A stretch of 64,000 nucleotides of DNA from Legionella lytica (GCF_023921225.1 NZ_CP071528.1:62001-126000); one strand, 5' to 3'; positions 28,255-38,888 are shown, counted from the first letter of the stretch. Translations and numbers: made by a program. The notes: generated from the sequence alone by a model not told the origin.

Positions 28255-31200
28255 TTGGCTTTAATAAGTAGCTCAAGTATGAAATTTTGTAGAAAATTTA
28301 TTAATGGTATTAATTCTATTAATTTTGTTGGGCCCTCATCTGAGACTCTTAAAAAATCATTGATTGTATTTGCTTACCAAGAGCTAAAAAGAGAACATGA
28401 GCAACTGTTGAAGCAGTTATCAGAACTACCAGAGAGTATTCTTGATAATGTTGTGGCGAATGAACAATTAGAAGAATACAAAAAAAAACAGAGAGAATTT
28501 TTAGAACAAATAGCGAACAGGATCCATGCTATTTCGGATGAATATAGCCACTCTCTTGATCTTAGCGTGGAACCCGTTATTGATGATTTACCTGCATTTA
28601 TTAAATCACTTGCTCAAAATTTCCGTGATATAAAACACTTAGCTTATACGCTTTCTGATGCACCACCTACTATTAAAAAACTACAAACTCAATTATATAT
28701 TGAGGTGTTATCTAAGTTGGATCAGGAAGAGCAGGAGGTTCAATTACAAACCCTATCATTGTCTAATATTCAAGACATGATCACACAGGCTATTAGCCTT
28801 TATGAACGTAACCCCAATGATGTTTTATTGCGTAATCAATGCCAACGAATTGTTCATATGGGTTTTTATGAAATCATAAGACGTGATTGCAGTAATGTAT
28901 CTTTAGTGAGCGAATCTAATAAATATATTGAATATCAACAGGTTATAAGTTTATTGCATTCTAAATTAATCAATGTAAATCAATCAACGGTAATCGATAA
29001 CTTAAGTCAATATAAAGCTTCTAATGGGAAATCTATTGGTGATTTGTTGGTGGAGGCTGAAAAAAAATTACAAATAGGCACAGCAGGGGATTGGACCAGT
29101 GATGAGCGAATCAATGCTTTTAAAGCAAGAAAAGAATTGTTTCATGCATTAAGATTTGGCCAGGAAGATCGCAGAGAATATGCAAAAAAGACACAAGCTA
29201 ATCTGACACGTGATTTATTTTGGGCTAGAAACATCAGGGATATGGAGTTATTTACTAAAAGCAAGGTCACTGATGACGTCTTTGCGAGCCTCGCACAAAA
29301 ACGATATTTACAACAGGATCTGGTTTTTAAAGTAAAAAAAGAACCGAAAGCTTATAAACCTGGGCAGGATCCGAAGTTCATAAAGTTACAGGATATTCTA
29401 GCGGAAGTTTATGAGCAAGCTAAAGAAAAAGGGCTTAAAAAAGGGGGCAATACCGATAAGTTCAATGCAACTGAGCCTGAAATTGAACAGCATATAAAAA
29501 GTACTTTTAAAGCACAGAGCATAAGCCCTATCATCAAATTGCTAGCTAATGGAGTAATAGAGGTCAATTTTTCTTACTTTAATTGTGATGATACGTTTGC
29601 TAAAAAGCTGATTGATATTATTGGAAAGAATGGGGGTTTTAGGCGAGTTCTTGAGAAGGCGTTAATGGATATATTTCTCAAGGAGTCAGCTGTTACCGAT
29701 AAAGTTCAGGGAGTTACCCTAAGAGGTAGCTCACTTGCAGCTATAGAACAACAAATTGTCAGGATGGCACGATCTGGGGCGCTTTCCGAAGAGCAAACAC
29801 AGGCATTCCTGGGACAATTGAATGCAGTACAACGTCAGATTAATACAACTCAGGTATCAGAGATTGGCCGTTTAAACCTAGATAACAGTGATGAATTATT
29901 ATTACGTAAGTTACTGGAATTGTATTCTATATATGGTTCTAAACAAGTTAAAGATGCGTTTAATGCACCTACTCCAGATATTCAATCTCAAGTTTCATTA
30001 ACCCTGGAAATTGCATTTCAACATATTCAGGCAGGTCGTTTTAAGCAAGCTTTAGAATTACCTGGGCTCGATGGGCATTTGAGCAACGCTTATCAAAAAT
30101 TATCTCAATTAAATCCCTCAGAAGCTGCTGAATCAGTTAAACCAATTATTGAAAAATCAATTGTAATTTCTTCATCCGCACAAGAAAGACAAGGTCTGTC
30201 AGATGAGTTAGAGGATGCTTTTAAATCAGGGAGTGATGTCGCTAAAAAAGTTGAAGCCATATTTCTTAAAGAATATCGCTCTATGCTACCCACTTTGAAT
30301 TTAAAAACAGCCCAAGAAATTATGCGCATGGAAGAGCAAATCAAGAGCATGGCAGAAGAAATGTCTCGATTGTATGAGCGGACTGAAAAAGGTGAACCTT
30401 CCATAACTGGTGCAGAGCAAGATGCATATTTTTCTATTTTAAAAGAAATCGCGATTGCCATAAAACCTATTGATATTGGTGGTGTTCAATTTAAGGTGAA
30501 ACACTCCGTTACCGGTCAGCATACAGTAGAGGTTTCGGATGAAAAAGGACAGCATGTTGCCTCAGTTTCCGTTGATATTGGGGGAATAAAACTTCCTTAT
30601 TCGTTGGTGAAGCCCGCTGGAGGCGATTTTATTTTTTCCTATGGAGGTAGCCGCGGGATTATTGCACCCTTTGCCGAATTAGACGAAGCCTATGGTGGGG
30701 ATAAGCCGAAAGGACGTTTATTTACTCATAGCAAACTGTTAGGGGTTGGCCAATATGGCTCAGTTAAAGAGGTTGAAAGTTTATTATCCGGTTTAAACCA
30801 AATCATTAAAAAAGGGTATGTACCTGATAGTGATGCGGTTCCGACTTTTCAAGACACTAGCCGCGATGATTTAAGAACACGACCTATTACAGCACGTGAT
30901 GATCCTTTATACCGAATTGAAAGCGATATTTTGCAGAATTATTCTAGAGCAGCTCAGGAAAAGTATGGACTGACTTCTGGGGGCACTCAGTATTGGATAG
31001 AAAATGATAAGGCGAGAACTACTGGGAAACTGTTTTCCAAGACAGGCACACCTCGCCAATATCAAATTTTGACTGAGCGGGCCAAAGGGGAGACCTATGC
31101 TGATACGGCTAACAAAAAATTAAATTTATATACCAAGGCTGATATTGCTTATCATGCTCCTATAAAACGAGGGCACTCAAGTGTACAAGAAGCAATCGGT

Positions 31201-34200
31201 TCTCTAAAAGAAAGCCTTGAGCTATCACAAGAAATTGTCAGCGAAGCTCAACGATTTGCAGAATTGGGTTTTTCACATAATGACATTAAGCCAGAGAATT
31301 TCCTTTATAAAAAGAATCCTGATGGTAGTTATCAAGTAAAATACATTGACTGGGCAACAGGGGGATTTGAACGAACTATTGAAGGACAAAAATCAAAATC
31401 GGTTGCAGAGGTTTTTGCGGAGGTATTCGGTGCTGATTTGCCAAACGGTACTAATCCCGAAGGGAATAGATGCGTTGACGCTAGTGGTCGCTACGTAGAG
31501 AAAAGTGATGAGGGTTTTCGCTATGGTGTGGATCCAACGCTACAGATCTTACATGGCGCACGTAATGGAACACTACCTTATATCAGTCCTACAGTGTTGG
31601 GGCATGACAGAAGTGCATTACCCGCGGCAGATAGCATACCTAAGCCTGAATTAAATACCGTGTTAAAAAATAGCCAACCGGATATGGATGATTGGGCTTT
31701 AACGACCATGATTTTTGGTGTTTGTAATCGTCAAGCTTATTTTACTTTAGTGAAAGGGCGTGCTGTTACCGACTATGTTGTTCCCGGTATTTTAGATGTG
31801 GATGGTAAAAAACCATTAGGATTGAAGATTGTTGATGTAGCTAGATTCAATCAATATTTTGCTTGTGGCCTGGAGGTAACCCAAGAAAGCGATGTATACA
31901 GTAAAAAAGATGCGGTGATGTTCATTCCTTCCAACCAGCGGGAAGGGGAACCACTCCATTTATATCGTCGTTTACAAATGATCCAGGATTCATTACGAGA
32001 ATCTTTGCGCGTTCAAGAGGAAATATTAGAAGATAATCCTGAGCAGAAAATTCTCAATGATATTGATACCATTTTAACGCGAGTTCGTACCGTAGTGGGT
32101 AGTGGAGAGGGATTTAACAAAATTCAGCTCAAAGAAATTATAGCCGCTTCACAGCAATGCATTAAACGCTACGAAAATCTTCATAATCTTGGGTATAAAC
32201 AGTCACTTGTACACGCTGAGACATTACAAGCCGTTTTTAATGAGCACGATCAATCTAACTTAAGAGCCGATGACCTATTAGTTGAGGTGGGCGAATTAAA
32301 ACGAATGGATATTTTATGTACCTATCCAAAGACGAAAGAGCAGATAGAAAAAGCAATCTCTATTTTAGATCAAGCAATCGATGAACATCAGTTTAATGAT
32401 AAGTTTATCGGGGAGCATGCTCCATTCCGATCGTTGTTGGTGGAATCCATTGCTACAGGTCAAAATCAAATTCTAAATTCATTATTAGGCAAAATAGCCC
32501 AACCTAATCCTGTATTTATTGCTCAAGTTAGATCCAGTGGTTTACTGCATTATGCTGCAGAACAGGGTATGACTGATGTTTTTTCTCATGTAATTAACGC
32601 GTTAACTAGAGCGGGTGTCACTTCGGAAGAACTATTCGAATTAATGATGACTGAGTATGGTCCGACGAAACAAATTAAAACAGCACCTTATGTTAAATGG
32701 TCGACAAATTGTTTTCATATAGCCATTCGTAATAACAATAAGGAGCAATTAGCGGCCATTCTAAATTTGTTACCTAAAGGCCATGCTCATGATGAATTCA
32801 TTAATCAAGCACTCCACCTTTGTGCTGTCTTAGGCAATAAATCTTTATTTAATCAAATCCTTACTAAGTACAATGCACTAAATCCTGGAGTTGAAGATTT
32901 AATTAGTCCAGAAAAAGTTCTTGGAATGCTCTTCCCGCCAGATAGTATCTCTCCATATCATTTATTTTTAACCGATGAAAATACATTAGAGGCAATTCCT
33001 TTTGCTCAACTTAAAACGAAGGCGGATGTTGCGCAAACATTCTTATTAACACCACCAACTGCAACAAATACTTATCCTCTTTTGATTGCTGCAAAGAATG
33101 GCAATTATTCTGGGGTAAAAAATCTCATCGAATTAGCTGAAGATATTTCTCTTTCTAAGGTGGGTTTTACCCAACTGTTTACTCAACGGGATGAAGAAGG
33201 CAAGAACTTATTTAATTACATCTTAGAACAAGGTCAGTATACCGTTCTGACAGCAATGTTGGCTCATATTAAAGTGAAATGCCAAGATCCAGAGAAGGTT
33301 TTGGTTCACTTGCTAAGTAACCCACATCCAGTTAATCCACTAAGAAATTTTTTAAATTCTGAAAAGAATGAAGTGAATCAATTTAAGATATTAAATCAAT
33401 TATTTGATGAAATTTCCCCAGATTTTAGAACCCAAGAATTACAGGAATATCGCATTGTCGCATTATTAGTTAATGAAGCTTGGTTGATTGAAAAAGCAAG
33501 TAATCCTAATAGTCATGAGGCATTACGTGACTTGTTACATAATGATAGGTTATCAACGGAATTGAAACAGGGGTTGTTTAAAAAACTGGTTGATGGCGCG
33601 TCGGAAGAGACGGCAAACAAATTTTATAACAAATTACTAAAGGAAATAACTCCTCGTGAAGAATTAGATGCTCAAGTTGTTGCACTAAATTTACCCGTTA
33701 AAATCTTACAAGAGGTAGCACGTCAAAGTAACGATTTGAATTCATTAATTGCCACTTTAGTACTGGATCAAGAATTACTCAATAGATTAAGCGAGCAAGT
33801 ACACAGTTTAACTCAAGAGCAAGAAAGGTTAGGTGAGTTATTACGTGGTGAGCAAGACATTGTCAGCCAAACCAAGGAAATGCTAAGTAGCCAAGCCAAG
33901 CGACTGGAGTCCGCAGAAGACACGGTACGGCAGTTACGTGCAGAGGCGGATACGAACGCAATTGCTCATGCTCGTAGAGTAGAGGAGCTGCAATTAGCGA
34001 TTTCCAAAAATGATGAGCAATCAGAGGACGCAGCTAGGGTCTTGCGCGAAACTCAAGAGCGACATCAAGTGGATTTGGAACAACTTGAGCAACGCCTGCG
34101 CTTAGCTGAAAGCTCTCGTAAACAGGTTGTCGGCGATCTGACTCGTGTGCAAGAGCAATTAGAGGAGCAGGTGGCGACTGTGCGACGCTTAGAAAATCAG

Positions 34201-37200
34201 GCGGTGGAATTAACCAGTCAGAATCAATCCTTGCGATTGGAATTGCAATCCGCCCAACAAAGCACCGAAGCAGTTGGCGGGGAGTTGACCTTGCAGCAAA
34301 AGGCCGTTGAGACTGCTCAGTTGGCCGCACAATCAACCTTAAATGACTTAAAAGCCTTGCAAGAAGAGCATGCACGTTTGACTAAGAAAGCGTTACATTT
34401 GGAAGAATTCAATCGTGAGCTGTTGGTGAAAGTGGCGTCTTTAGAGTCACGTGTTTTGGAGTTAAGTCAAGAACAATTGCGCTTGCAAAAGTTATTGCAT
34501 AATGAGCAAGATGCTGTAACTCAAATCAAAGAGCAGCTAAGCAGCCAAGCTCAGCAACTGGACTCTGCAGCAGAGCGGGTACGACAGTTACAGGATGAGG
34601 CAGAGGCAACCACACTGGCCCATGCTCATAGAGTCGAGGAGTTGCAATCAGCGATTGCTAAGAATGATGATCAATCCGAGGAAGCCACGCGCACCCTGCA
34701 TGGCGTTCAAGAGCAGCATAAAGAAGTCTTGACGCAACTCGAGCAACGCTTGCGCTTGGCTGAGCGCAGCCGTGAACAGGTTACAAGCGCCTTGGCTCAA
34801 GTGCAAGAGCAATTAGAGGAGCAGGTCTCGGCTGTGCGCCGCTTAGAAGGTGAGGCGGAAGAATTAACGCATCAGAACCAAGCCTTGCACTTGGAATTAC
34901 AGGCTTCACGTGACACTACGGAAGAGGTACGTCAGGATTTAGGCGAGAAGTTGGCTCAGCAACAAAAAGCTGCTGAGAGTGCTCAGTTGGCCGTCCAATC
35001 GACGTTAGAAGATTTAGATTCTTTACACGAAGCGCATGCGCGCTTGACCGATAAAGCCCAGCAGCTGGAAGAAGATAACCGTAAGCTCTCGTCTCAGGTG
35101 GTTTCTTTAGAATCTCGAGTACAGGAGTTAAGTGAAGAGCAGATTCGTTTGCAGGACTTATTGCGTGCTGAGCAGAATACGGTGAGGCAAACCAAAGACC
35201 TGTTAAGCCTCCAGGCCCAGCAACTGGACTCTGCAGAAGAGCGGGTACGACAGTTACGGGATGAGGCTGAGGCAACTACACTGGCTCATGCGCATAGAGT
35301 CGAGGAGCTGCAATCAGCGATTGCTAAGAATGATGATCAATCCGAGGAAGCCACGCGCACCCTGTATGGCATTCAAGAGCAGCATAAAGAAGTCTTGACG
35401 CAACTCGAGCAACGCTTGCGCTTGGCTGAGCGCAGCCGTGAACAGGTTACAAGCGCCTTGGCTCAAGTGCAAGAGCAATTAGAGGAGCAGGTCTCGGCTG
35501 TGCGCCGCTTAGAAGGTGAGGCGGAAGAATTAACGCATCAGAACCAAGCCTTGCACTTGGAATTACAGGCTTCACGTGACACTACGGAAGAGGTACGTCA
35601 GGATTTAGGCGAGAAGTTGGCTCAGCAACAAAAAGCTGCTGAGAGTGCTCAGTTGGCCGTCCAATCGACGTTAGAAGATTTAGATTCTTTACACGAAGCG
35701 CATGCGCGCTTGACCGATAAAGCCCAGCAGCTGGAAGAAGATAACCGTAAGCTCTCGTCTCAGGTGGTTTCTTTAGAATCTCGAGTACAGGAGTTAAGTG
35801 AAGAGCAGATTCGTTTGCAGGACTTATTGCGTGCTGAGCAGAATACGGTGAGGCAAACCAAAGACCTGTTAAGCCTCCAGGCCCAGCAACTGGACTCTGC
35901 AGAAGAGCGGGTACGACAGTTACGGGATGAGGCTGAGGCAACTACACTGGCTCATGCGCATAGAGTCGAGGAGCTGCAATCAGCGATTGCTAAGAATGAT
36001 GATCAATCCGAGGAAGCCACGCGCACCCTGTATGGCATTCAAGAGCAGCATAAAGAAGTCTTGACGCAACTCGAGCAACGCTTGCGCTTGGCTGAGCGCA
36101 GCCGTGAACAGGTTACAAGCGCCTTGGCTCAAGTGCAAGAGCAATTAGAGGAGCAGGTCTCGGCTGTGCGCCGCTTAGAAGGTGAGGCGGAAGAATTAAC
36201 GCATCAGAACCAAGCCTTGCACTTGGAATTACAGGCTTCACGTGACACTACGGAAGAGGTACGTCAGGATTTAGGCGAGAAGTTGGCTCAGCAACAAAAA
36301 GCTGCTGAGAACGCTCAGTTGGCCGTCCAATCGACGTTAGAAGATTTAGATTCTTTACACGAAGCGCATGCGCGTTTGCTAGATAAAGCGCGACAGCTGG
36401 AGGAGCGTAATCGTGAGTTGTCGGCGAAAGTCACACAACTTGAAGAGACTACATCCAGAGTTCAAGCAGAGGCGCATCTGAAGCGATTGGAAATTGTACG
36501 TTTGACTGGTCTTCTGAATACGGTGTCTGAACAGAAAGCGATTCTTTCTTTGAGAGCGGCGATCGAACTTAGTAATGATCCTGTTTGGTTAGGCATCGTT
36601 GCTGCGGCTAACAGGAAAGAGCAGTTGCTCAATGCTGGCTTAAATCCTGTAGATGTCAATGCTTTGGGAGATAATCCCGCAGTATTTACTGAAATTAATG
36701 AGGCAGGAATAAAACGTCTGACGGCATTAGAAAAAAATGCAATTACTGTTTTAAAAGAACAAGTTAGAGTTGGCGATGAAGCTTTATTACTCAAAGTGAA
36801 ATTAGTAACGTGCAATAACGACTTGGAAGGAGCTGGTTTAAATAAGAAACAACTCGCTTTTCTAAAAAATGAGGGCGTTTATACGCAGCTAATTAAAATC
36901 GCTGTTTCGAGATTGGATAAGAATCAAAAGGCAATTATTGCTATTAAAGCGATAATCGAGAAAAGTATCGATGTAGAATTTTTGAAAACCTTAAGTAAAG
37001 CCACAAAAAATGAGCATTTAACAATAGGATTGTCACGTCAAGATGTGAAAGACTTAGTTAATCCGGATGTCTATAGAAAATTTGTCGATTTGGCAAATGA
37101 ACGTTTACAAAGATTGGAAGCGTCTCAAAGTAAAATTAGGTCAATTATACCTAGAAAGGCTAATTTGTTAATTGAGGCGGAAGGCTTTTTAGGATTTAAA

Positions 37201-38328
37201 GATGATAAAGTCAAAAGAGATAAATTAGATGAAGGACTACCTAAATGTGAGAGTAATTATGAGTCAGAGACTGAAGTTGGATCAGCGGTAAAGGGAACTT
37301 TAGGTATATATAAAGGAGCACGAGTAGAAAATGAGGAAGTAGCTCGTTCGCAAAAAATATTTAAAAACAAGGGGCAGGATAAGGTAACAGGAGTCGGTCT
37401 TTTAGTCCAAGATAGTACAGGGCGAGTTGTTGATAAATCTTATGGGAAATTTGATTTACAGCAGAAAACAGATATTGCGCTTAGGCAAGCACAAATGTTT
37501 CTTCTTAACTATAGCGCAGAGAAGCAGTGGAGAAAGAATGAAATTTACATCTGGGGTCCTGTAGTGGAAAGTAGTAAAGTATTTGCTGCCTTATTATTTC
37601 TTAAACATAATGACCCATCACTTGCAGATGTTGCCATAAGATCTTCAATTAGTGGTTTTGCAGGTCCTCAATATAATTGGTATACACGTAACAAAATTAG
37701 TGAACAAAACTTTATAAAAAAACATTTGGATGTAGATTTTCTAATGCAACAAGGAAAGCTAGTATCGGAACAAAATGCTCATACAAGAAAAGTGTTGTAC
37801 TCAACTGAAAAAGGAAAACATGTAAAAACGAGTGTACCACCTTTAAAAAATTTGTATGAGGGTGATGAGCTCAGTGCTGAGGGAAATATCAAAAAAGCTC
37901 CTTCTCAAGAATCATTGACTATGTTTGATCAACAACGTAAAGCCAAAGTGAAAGTTAATATTCTTTTAAATGTTTTCGAAGAGGATATTAGTGATATCGA
38001 AAATGATAAGGCATTCAGAGTTGCGACCTTATTACATAAGAAATTGAACAAACTTAAAGAAGAGGCGTTTAAAGAGCCCATTGATTTTGATGCGTTGAAA
38101 CAGTTTTATGAACAATCTAAAGTGTCTATTGAGCAAGCAATGCCGCTCTTGGAGGAAAGTTTAGGGAAAGGCTATTTGGATAATCTTTCGAAAGAAATCA
38201 GTGATGTCCTGGAAAAAACAATGCCCTTGGCAGGTTCACAAGGTATTGGTGCTGATAAACGAGCTTCTCCAATTAGAAGAGATCAACAGCAAACAGATGA
38301 AAATGTACCTGGGAGCGGTTTAATTTAA
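28255..38328 (+). CDS. Giant kinase/ankyrin/coiled-coil protein, putative Dot/Icm effector
   Basis: About 3,350 residues. The frame opens at TTG 28255; the first ATG is 28279, eight codons in, and neither has a clear ribosome site. Residues 1-820 are helical. A kinase-like domain spans about 825-1215: glycine loop LLGVGQYGSVKEVE, catalytic loop GFSHNDIKPENFLY near 1010, IDWATGG as a DWA form of DFG near 1031, and GTLPYISPTVLG. Ankyrin-like repeats occupy about 1420-1680 (LLHYAAEQGMTDVFSHVINA, YPLLIAAKNGNYSGVKNLIE). A coiled coil of four 218-222-residue units covers about 1854-2740. Three roughly 60-residue helical repeats follow, then a unique C-terminal domain of about 380 residues. The architecture points to a host-directed scaffold kinase; targets are unknown. 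Confidence 0.8.
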   Translation: MALISSSSMKFCRKFINGINSINFVGPSSETLKKSLIVFAYQELKREHEQLLKQLSELPESILDNVVANEQLEEYKKKQREFLEQIANRIHAISDEYSHSLDLSVEPVIDDLPAFIKSLAQNFRDIKHLAYTLSDAPPTIKKLQTQLYIEVLSKLDQEEQEVQLQTLSLSNIQDMITQAISLYERNPNDVLLRNQCQRIVHMGFYEIIRRDCSNVSLVSESNKYIEYQQVISLLHSKLINVNQSTVIDNLSQYKASNGKSIGDLLVEAEKKLQIGTAGDWTSDERINAFKARKELFHALRFGQEDRREYAKKTQANLTRDLFWARNIRDMELFTKSKVTDDVFASLAQKRYLQQDLVFKVKKEPKAYKPGQDPKFIKLQDILAEVYEQAKEKGLKKGGNTDKFNATEPEIEQHIKSTFKAQSISPIIKLLANGVIEVNFSYFNCDDTFAKKLIDIIGKNGGFRRVLEKALMDIFLKESAVTDKVQGVTLRGSSLAAIEQQIVRMARSGALSEEQTQAFLGQLNAVQRQINTTQVSEIGRLNLDNSDELLLRKLLELYSIYGSKQVKDAFNAPTPDIQSQVSLTLEIAFQHIQAGRFKQALELPGLDGHLSNAYQKLSQLNPSEAAESVKPIIEKSIVISSSAQERQGLSDELEDAFKSGSDVAKKVEAIFLKEYRSMLPTLNLKTAQEIMRMEEQIKSMAEEMSRLYERTEKGEPSITGAEQDAYFSILKEIAIAIKPIDIGGVQFKVKHSVTGQHTVEVSDEKGQHVASVSVDIGGIKLPYSLVKPAGGDFIFSYGGSRGIIAPFAELDEAYGGDKPKGRLFTHSKLLGVGQYGSVKEVESLLSGLNQIIKKGYVPDSDAVPTFQDTSRDDLRTRPITARDDPLYRIESDILQNYSRAAQEKYGLTSGGTQYWIENDKARTTGKLFSKTGTPRQYQILTERAKGETYADTANKKLNLYTKADIAYHAPIKRGHSSVQEAIGSLKESLELSQEIVSEAQRFAELGFSHNDIKPENFLYKKNPDGSYQVKYIDWATGGFERTIEGQKSKSVAEVFAEVFGADLPNGTNPEGNRCVDASGRYVEKSDEGFRYGVDPTLQILHGARNGTLPYISPTVLGHDRSALPAADSIPKPELNTVLKNSQPDMDDWALTTMIFGVCNRQAYFTLVKGRAVTDYVVPGILDVDGKKPLGLKIVDVARFNQYFACGLEVTQESDVYSKKDAVMFIPSNQREGEPLHLYRRLQMIQDSLRESLRVQEEILEDNPEQKILNDIDTILTRVRTVVGSGEGFNKIQLKEIIAASQQCIKRYENLHNLGYKQSLVHAETLQAVFNEHDQSNLRADDLLVEVGELKRMDILCTYPKTKEQIEKAISILDQAIDEHQFNDKFIGEHAPFRSLLVESIATGQNQILNSLLGKIAQPNPVFIAQVRSSGLLHYAAEQGMTDVFSHVINALTRAGVTSEELFELMMTEYGPTKQIKTAPYVKWSTNCFHIAIRNNNKEQLAAILNLLPKGHAHDEFINQALHLCAVLGNKSLFNQILTKYNALNPGVEDLISPEKVLGMLFPPDSISPYHLFLTDENTLEAIPFAQLKTKADVAQTFLLTPPTATNTYPLLIAAKNGNYSGVKNLIELAEDISLSKVGFTQLFTQRDEEGKNLFNYILEQGQYTVLTAMLAHIKVKCQDPEKVLVHLLSNPHPVNPLRNFLNSEKNEVNQFKILNQLFDEISPDFRTQELQEYRIVALLVNEAWLIEKASNPNSHEALRDLLHNDRLSTELKQGLFKKLVDGASEETANKFYNKLLKEITPREELDAQVVALNLPVKILQEVARQSNDLNSLIATLVLDQELLNRLSEQVHSLTQEQERLGELLRGEQDIVSQTKEMLSSQAKRLESAEDTVRQLRAEADTNAIAHARRVEELQLAISKNDEQSEDAARVLRETQERHQVDLEQLEQRLRLAESSRKQVVGDLTRVQEQLEEQVATVRRLENQAVELTSQNQSLRLELQSAQQSTEAVGGELTLQQKAVETAQLAAQSTLNDLKALQEEHARLTKKALHLEEFNRELLVKVASLESRVLELSQEQLRLQKLLHNEQDAVTQIKEQLSSQAQQLDSAAERVRQLQDEAEATTLAHAHRVEELQSAIAKNDDQSEEATRTLHGVQEQHKEVLTQLEQRLRLAERSREQVTSALAQVQEQLEEQVSAVRRLEGEAEELTHQNQALHLELQASRDTTEEVRQDLGEKLAQQQKAAESAQLAVQSTLEDLDSLHEAHARLTDKAQQLEEDNRKLSSQVVSLESRVQELSEEQIRLQDLLRAEQNTVRQTKDLLSLQAQQLDSAEERVRQLRDEAEATTLAHAHRVEELQSAIAKNDDQSEEATRTLYGIQEQHKEVLTQLEQRLRLAERSREQVTSALAQVQEQLEEQVSAVRRLEGEAEELTHQNQALHLELQASRDTTEEVRQDLGEKLAQQQKAAESAQLAVQSTLEDLDSLHEAHARLTDKAQQLEEDNRKLSSQVVSLESRVQELSEEQIRLQDLLRAEQNTVRQTKDLLSLQAQQLDSAEERVRQLRDEAEATTLAHAHRVEELQSAIAKNDDQSEEATRTLYGIQEQHKEVLTQLEQRLRLAERSREQVTSALAQVQEQLEEQVSAVRRLEGEAEELTHQNQALHLELQASRDTTEEVRQDLGEKLAQQQKAAENAQLAVQSTLEDLDSLHEAHARLLDKARQLEERNRELSAKVTQLEETTSRVQAEAHLKRLEIVRLTGLLNTVSEQKAILSLRAAIELSNDPVWLGIVAAANRKEQLLNAGLNPVDVNALGDNPAVFTEINEAGIKRLTALEKNAITVLKEQVRVGDEALLLKVKLVTCNNDLEGAGLNKKQLAFLKNEGVYTQLIKIAVSRLDKNQKAIIAIKAIIEKSIDVEFLKTLSKATKNEHLTIGLSRQDVKDLVNPDVYRKFVDLANERLQRLEASQSKIRSIIPRKANLLIEAEGFLGFKDDKVKRDKLDEGLPKCESNYESETEVGSAVKGTLGIYKGARVENEEVARSQKIFKNKGQDKVTGVGLLVQDSTGRVVDKSYGKFDLQQKTDIALRQAQMFLLNYSAEKQWRKNEIYIWGPVVESSKVFAALLFLKHNDPSLADVAIRSSISGFAGPQYNWYTRNKISEQNFIKKHLDVDFLMQQGKLVSEQNAHTRKVLYSTEKGKHVKTSVPPLKNLYEGDELSAEGNIKKAPSQESLTMFDQQRKAKVKVNILLNVFEEDISDIENDKAFRVATLLHKKLNKLKEEAFKEPIDFDALKQFYEQSKVSIEQAMPLLEESLGKGYLDNLSKEISDVLEKTMPLAGSQGIGADKRASPIRRDQQQTDENVPGSGLI
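33814..36465 (+). repeat. Tandem 666-bp coding repeats in the coiled coil
   Basis: Four units start at 33814, 34468, 35134 and 35800. The first is diverged and shorter (654 bp, 218 codons). The others have a period of exactly 666 bp (222 codons). The later copies look base-for-base identical over long stretches, for example 34916-35275 against 35582-35941. The encoded units begin with a Q/E-E-Q-x-R-L-Q motif and include VRRLEGEAEELTHQNQALHL. The fourth unit fades near the RNRELSAKVTQLEE segment. Confidence 0.92.
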
Positions 38329-38334
38329 AGCAAT

Positions 38335-38355
38335 AGGGGCTTATAAACAGCCCCT
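38335..38355 (+). terminator. Hairpin after the giant gene
   Basis: AGGGGCT at 38335 pairs with AGCCCCT ending at 38355, with a seven-base loop, starting seven bases after the stop. Only a weak T/A tail follows. Confidence 0.6.
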
Positions 38356-38375
38356 GTATATAAAAGGTCAGGCGC

Positions 38376-38726
38376 TTAGTAATTTTGAATTTCAATGTTA
38401 AGCATGCGACATGCATTTAGGATTTCTTCAACGCACAATTCATTATCATTAGTGTAATAAACAAAGTCTCTATTGATGTTACTACTGGCAGAGTTTAGTG
38501 AACAGCCATAAATGGAAGTAACGGCACTATATCTCCCATCAGAAAGGCTAGCTCTGGTAATTCTGCCATAATCCGTGAATAGCAAACAGGACATTTCTTG
38601 GTTAGCAGAGAAAATTGAATTCAAATAAAATGCATTAAAACACGGACAGGCAAACACAAGGTTACTCGCTGATAAAGTAAGAGCCATTAATAACCTTAAA
38701 AATGTATTTTTTAGCGTGCGTATCAT
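38376..38726 (-). CDS. Small secreted cysteine-containing protein of unknown function
   Basis: 116 residues from the ATG at 38726; the open frame extends eight codons further upstream. A hydrophobic signal segment LRLLMALTLSASNLVFA ends before CPCFNAFYLNS. Six cysteines in the mature part (two in CPC, then at MSCLLF, YGCSL, ELCVEE and NACRML) suggest disulfides in the periplasm or outside. I recognise no family. It converges on the giant gene across a hairpin. Confidence 0.5.
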   Translation of the reverse strand: MIRTLKNTFLRLLMALTLSASNLVFACPCFNAFYLNSIFSANQEMSCLLFTDYGRITRASLSDGRYSAVTSIYGCSLNSASSNINRDFVYYTNDNELCVEEILNACRMLNIEIQNY

Positions 38727-38888
38727 TGCTAGCACCCAAATTAAATCCATTTATTAAATTATAGAACATCAAAGTCTACAGGCAGTTAACCTCTTCAACG
38801 CAAATGTTAATAGTGTTTCTAGTCCATTATCTAAACCATTGTTCGTTTTTGCAATGGAGTTTAAATACGCATTATTTCCAATCGTTCT

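Noticed and set aside
34034..35941. Minus-strand open frames of 113-119 codons in the coiled-coil region
   Set aside because: They are antisense to the repeats of the giant gene and are duplicated only because the repeats are; the biased codon use of the plus-strand gene keeps the opposite frames open.
33814..36465. CRISPR or other DNA-level repeat array
   Set aside because: The units are 666 bp, contiguous without spacers, and in frame within one gene, so they are protein repeats.
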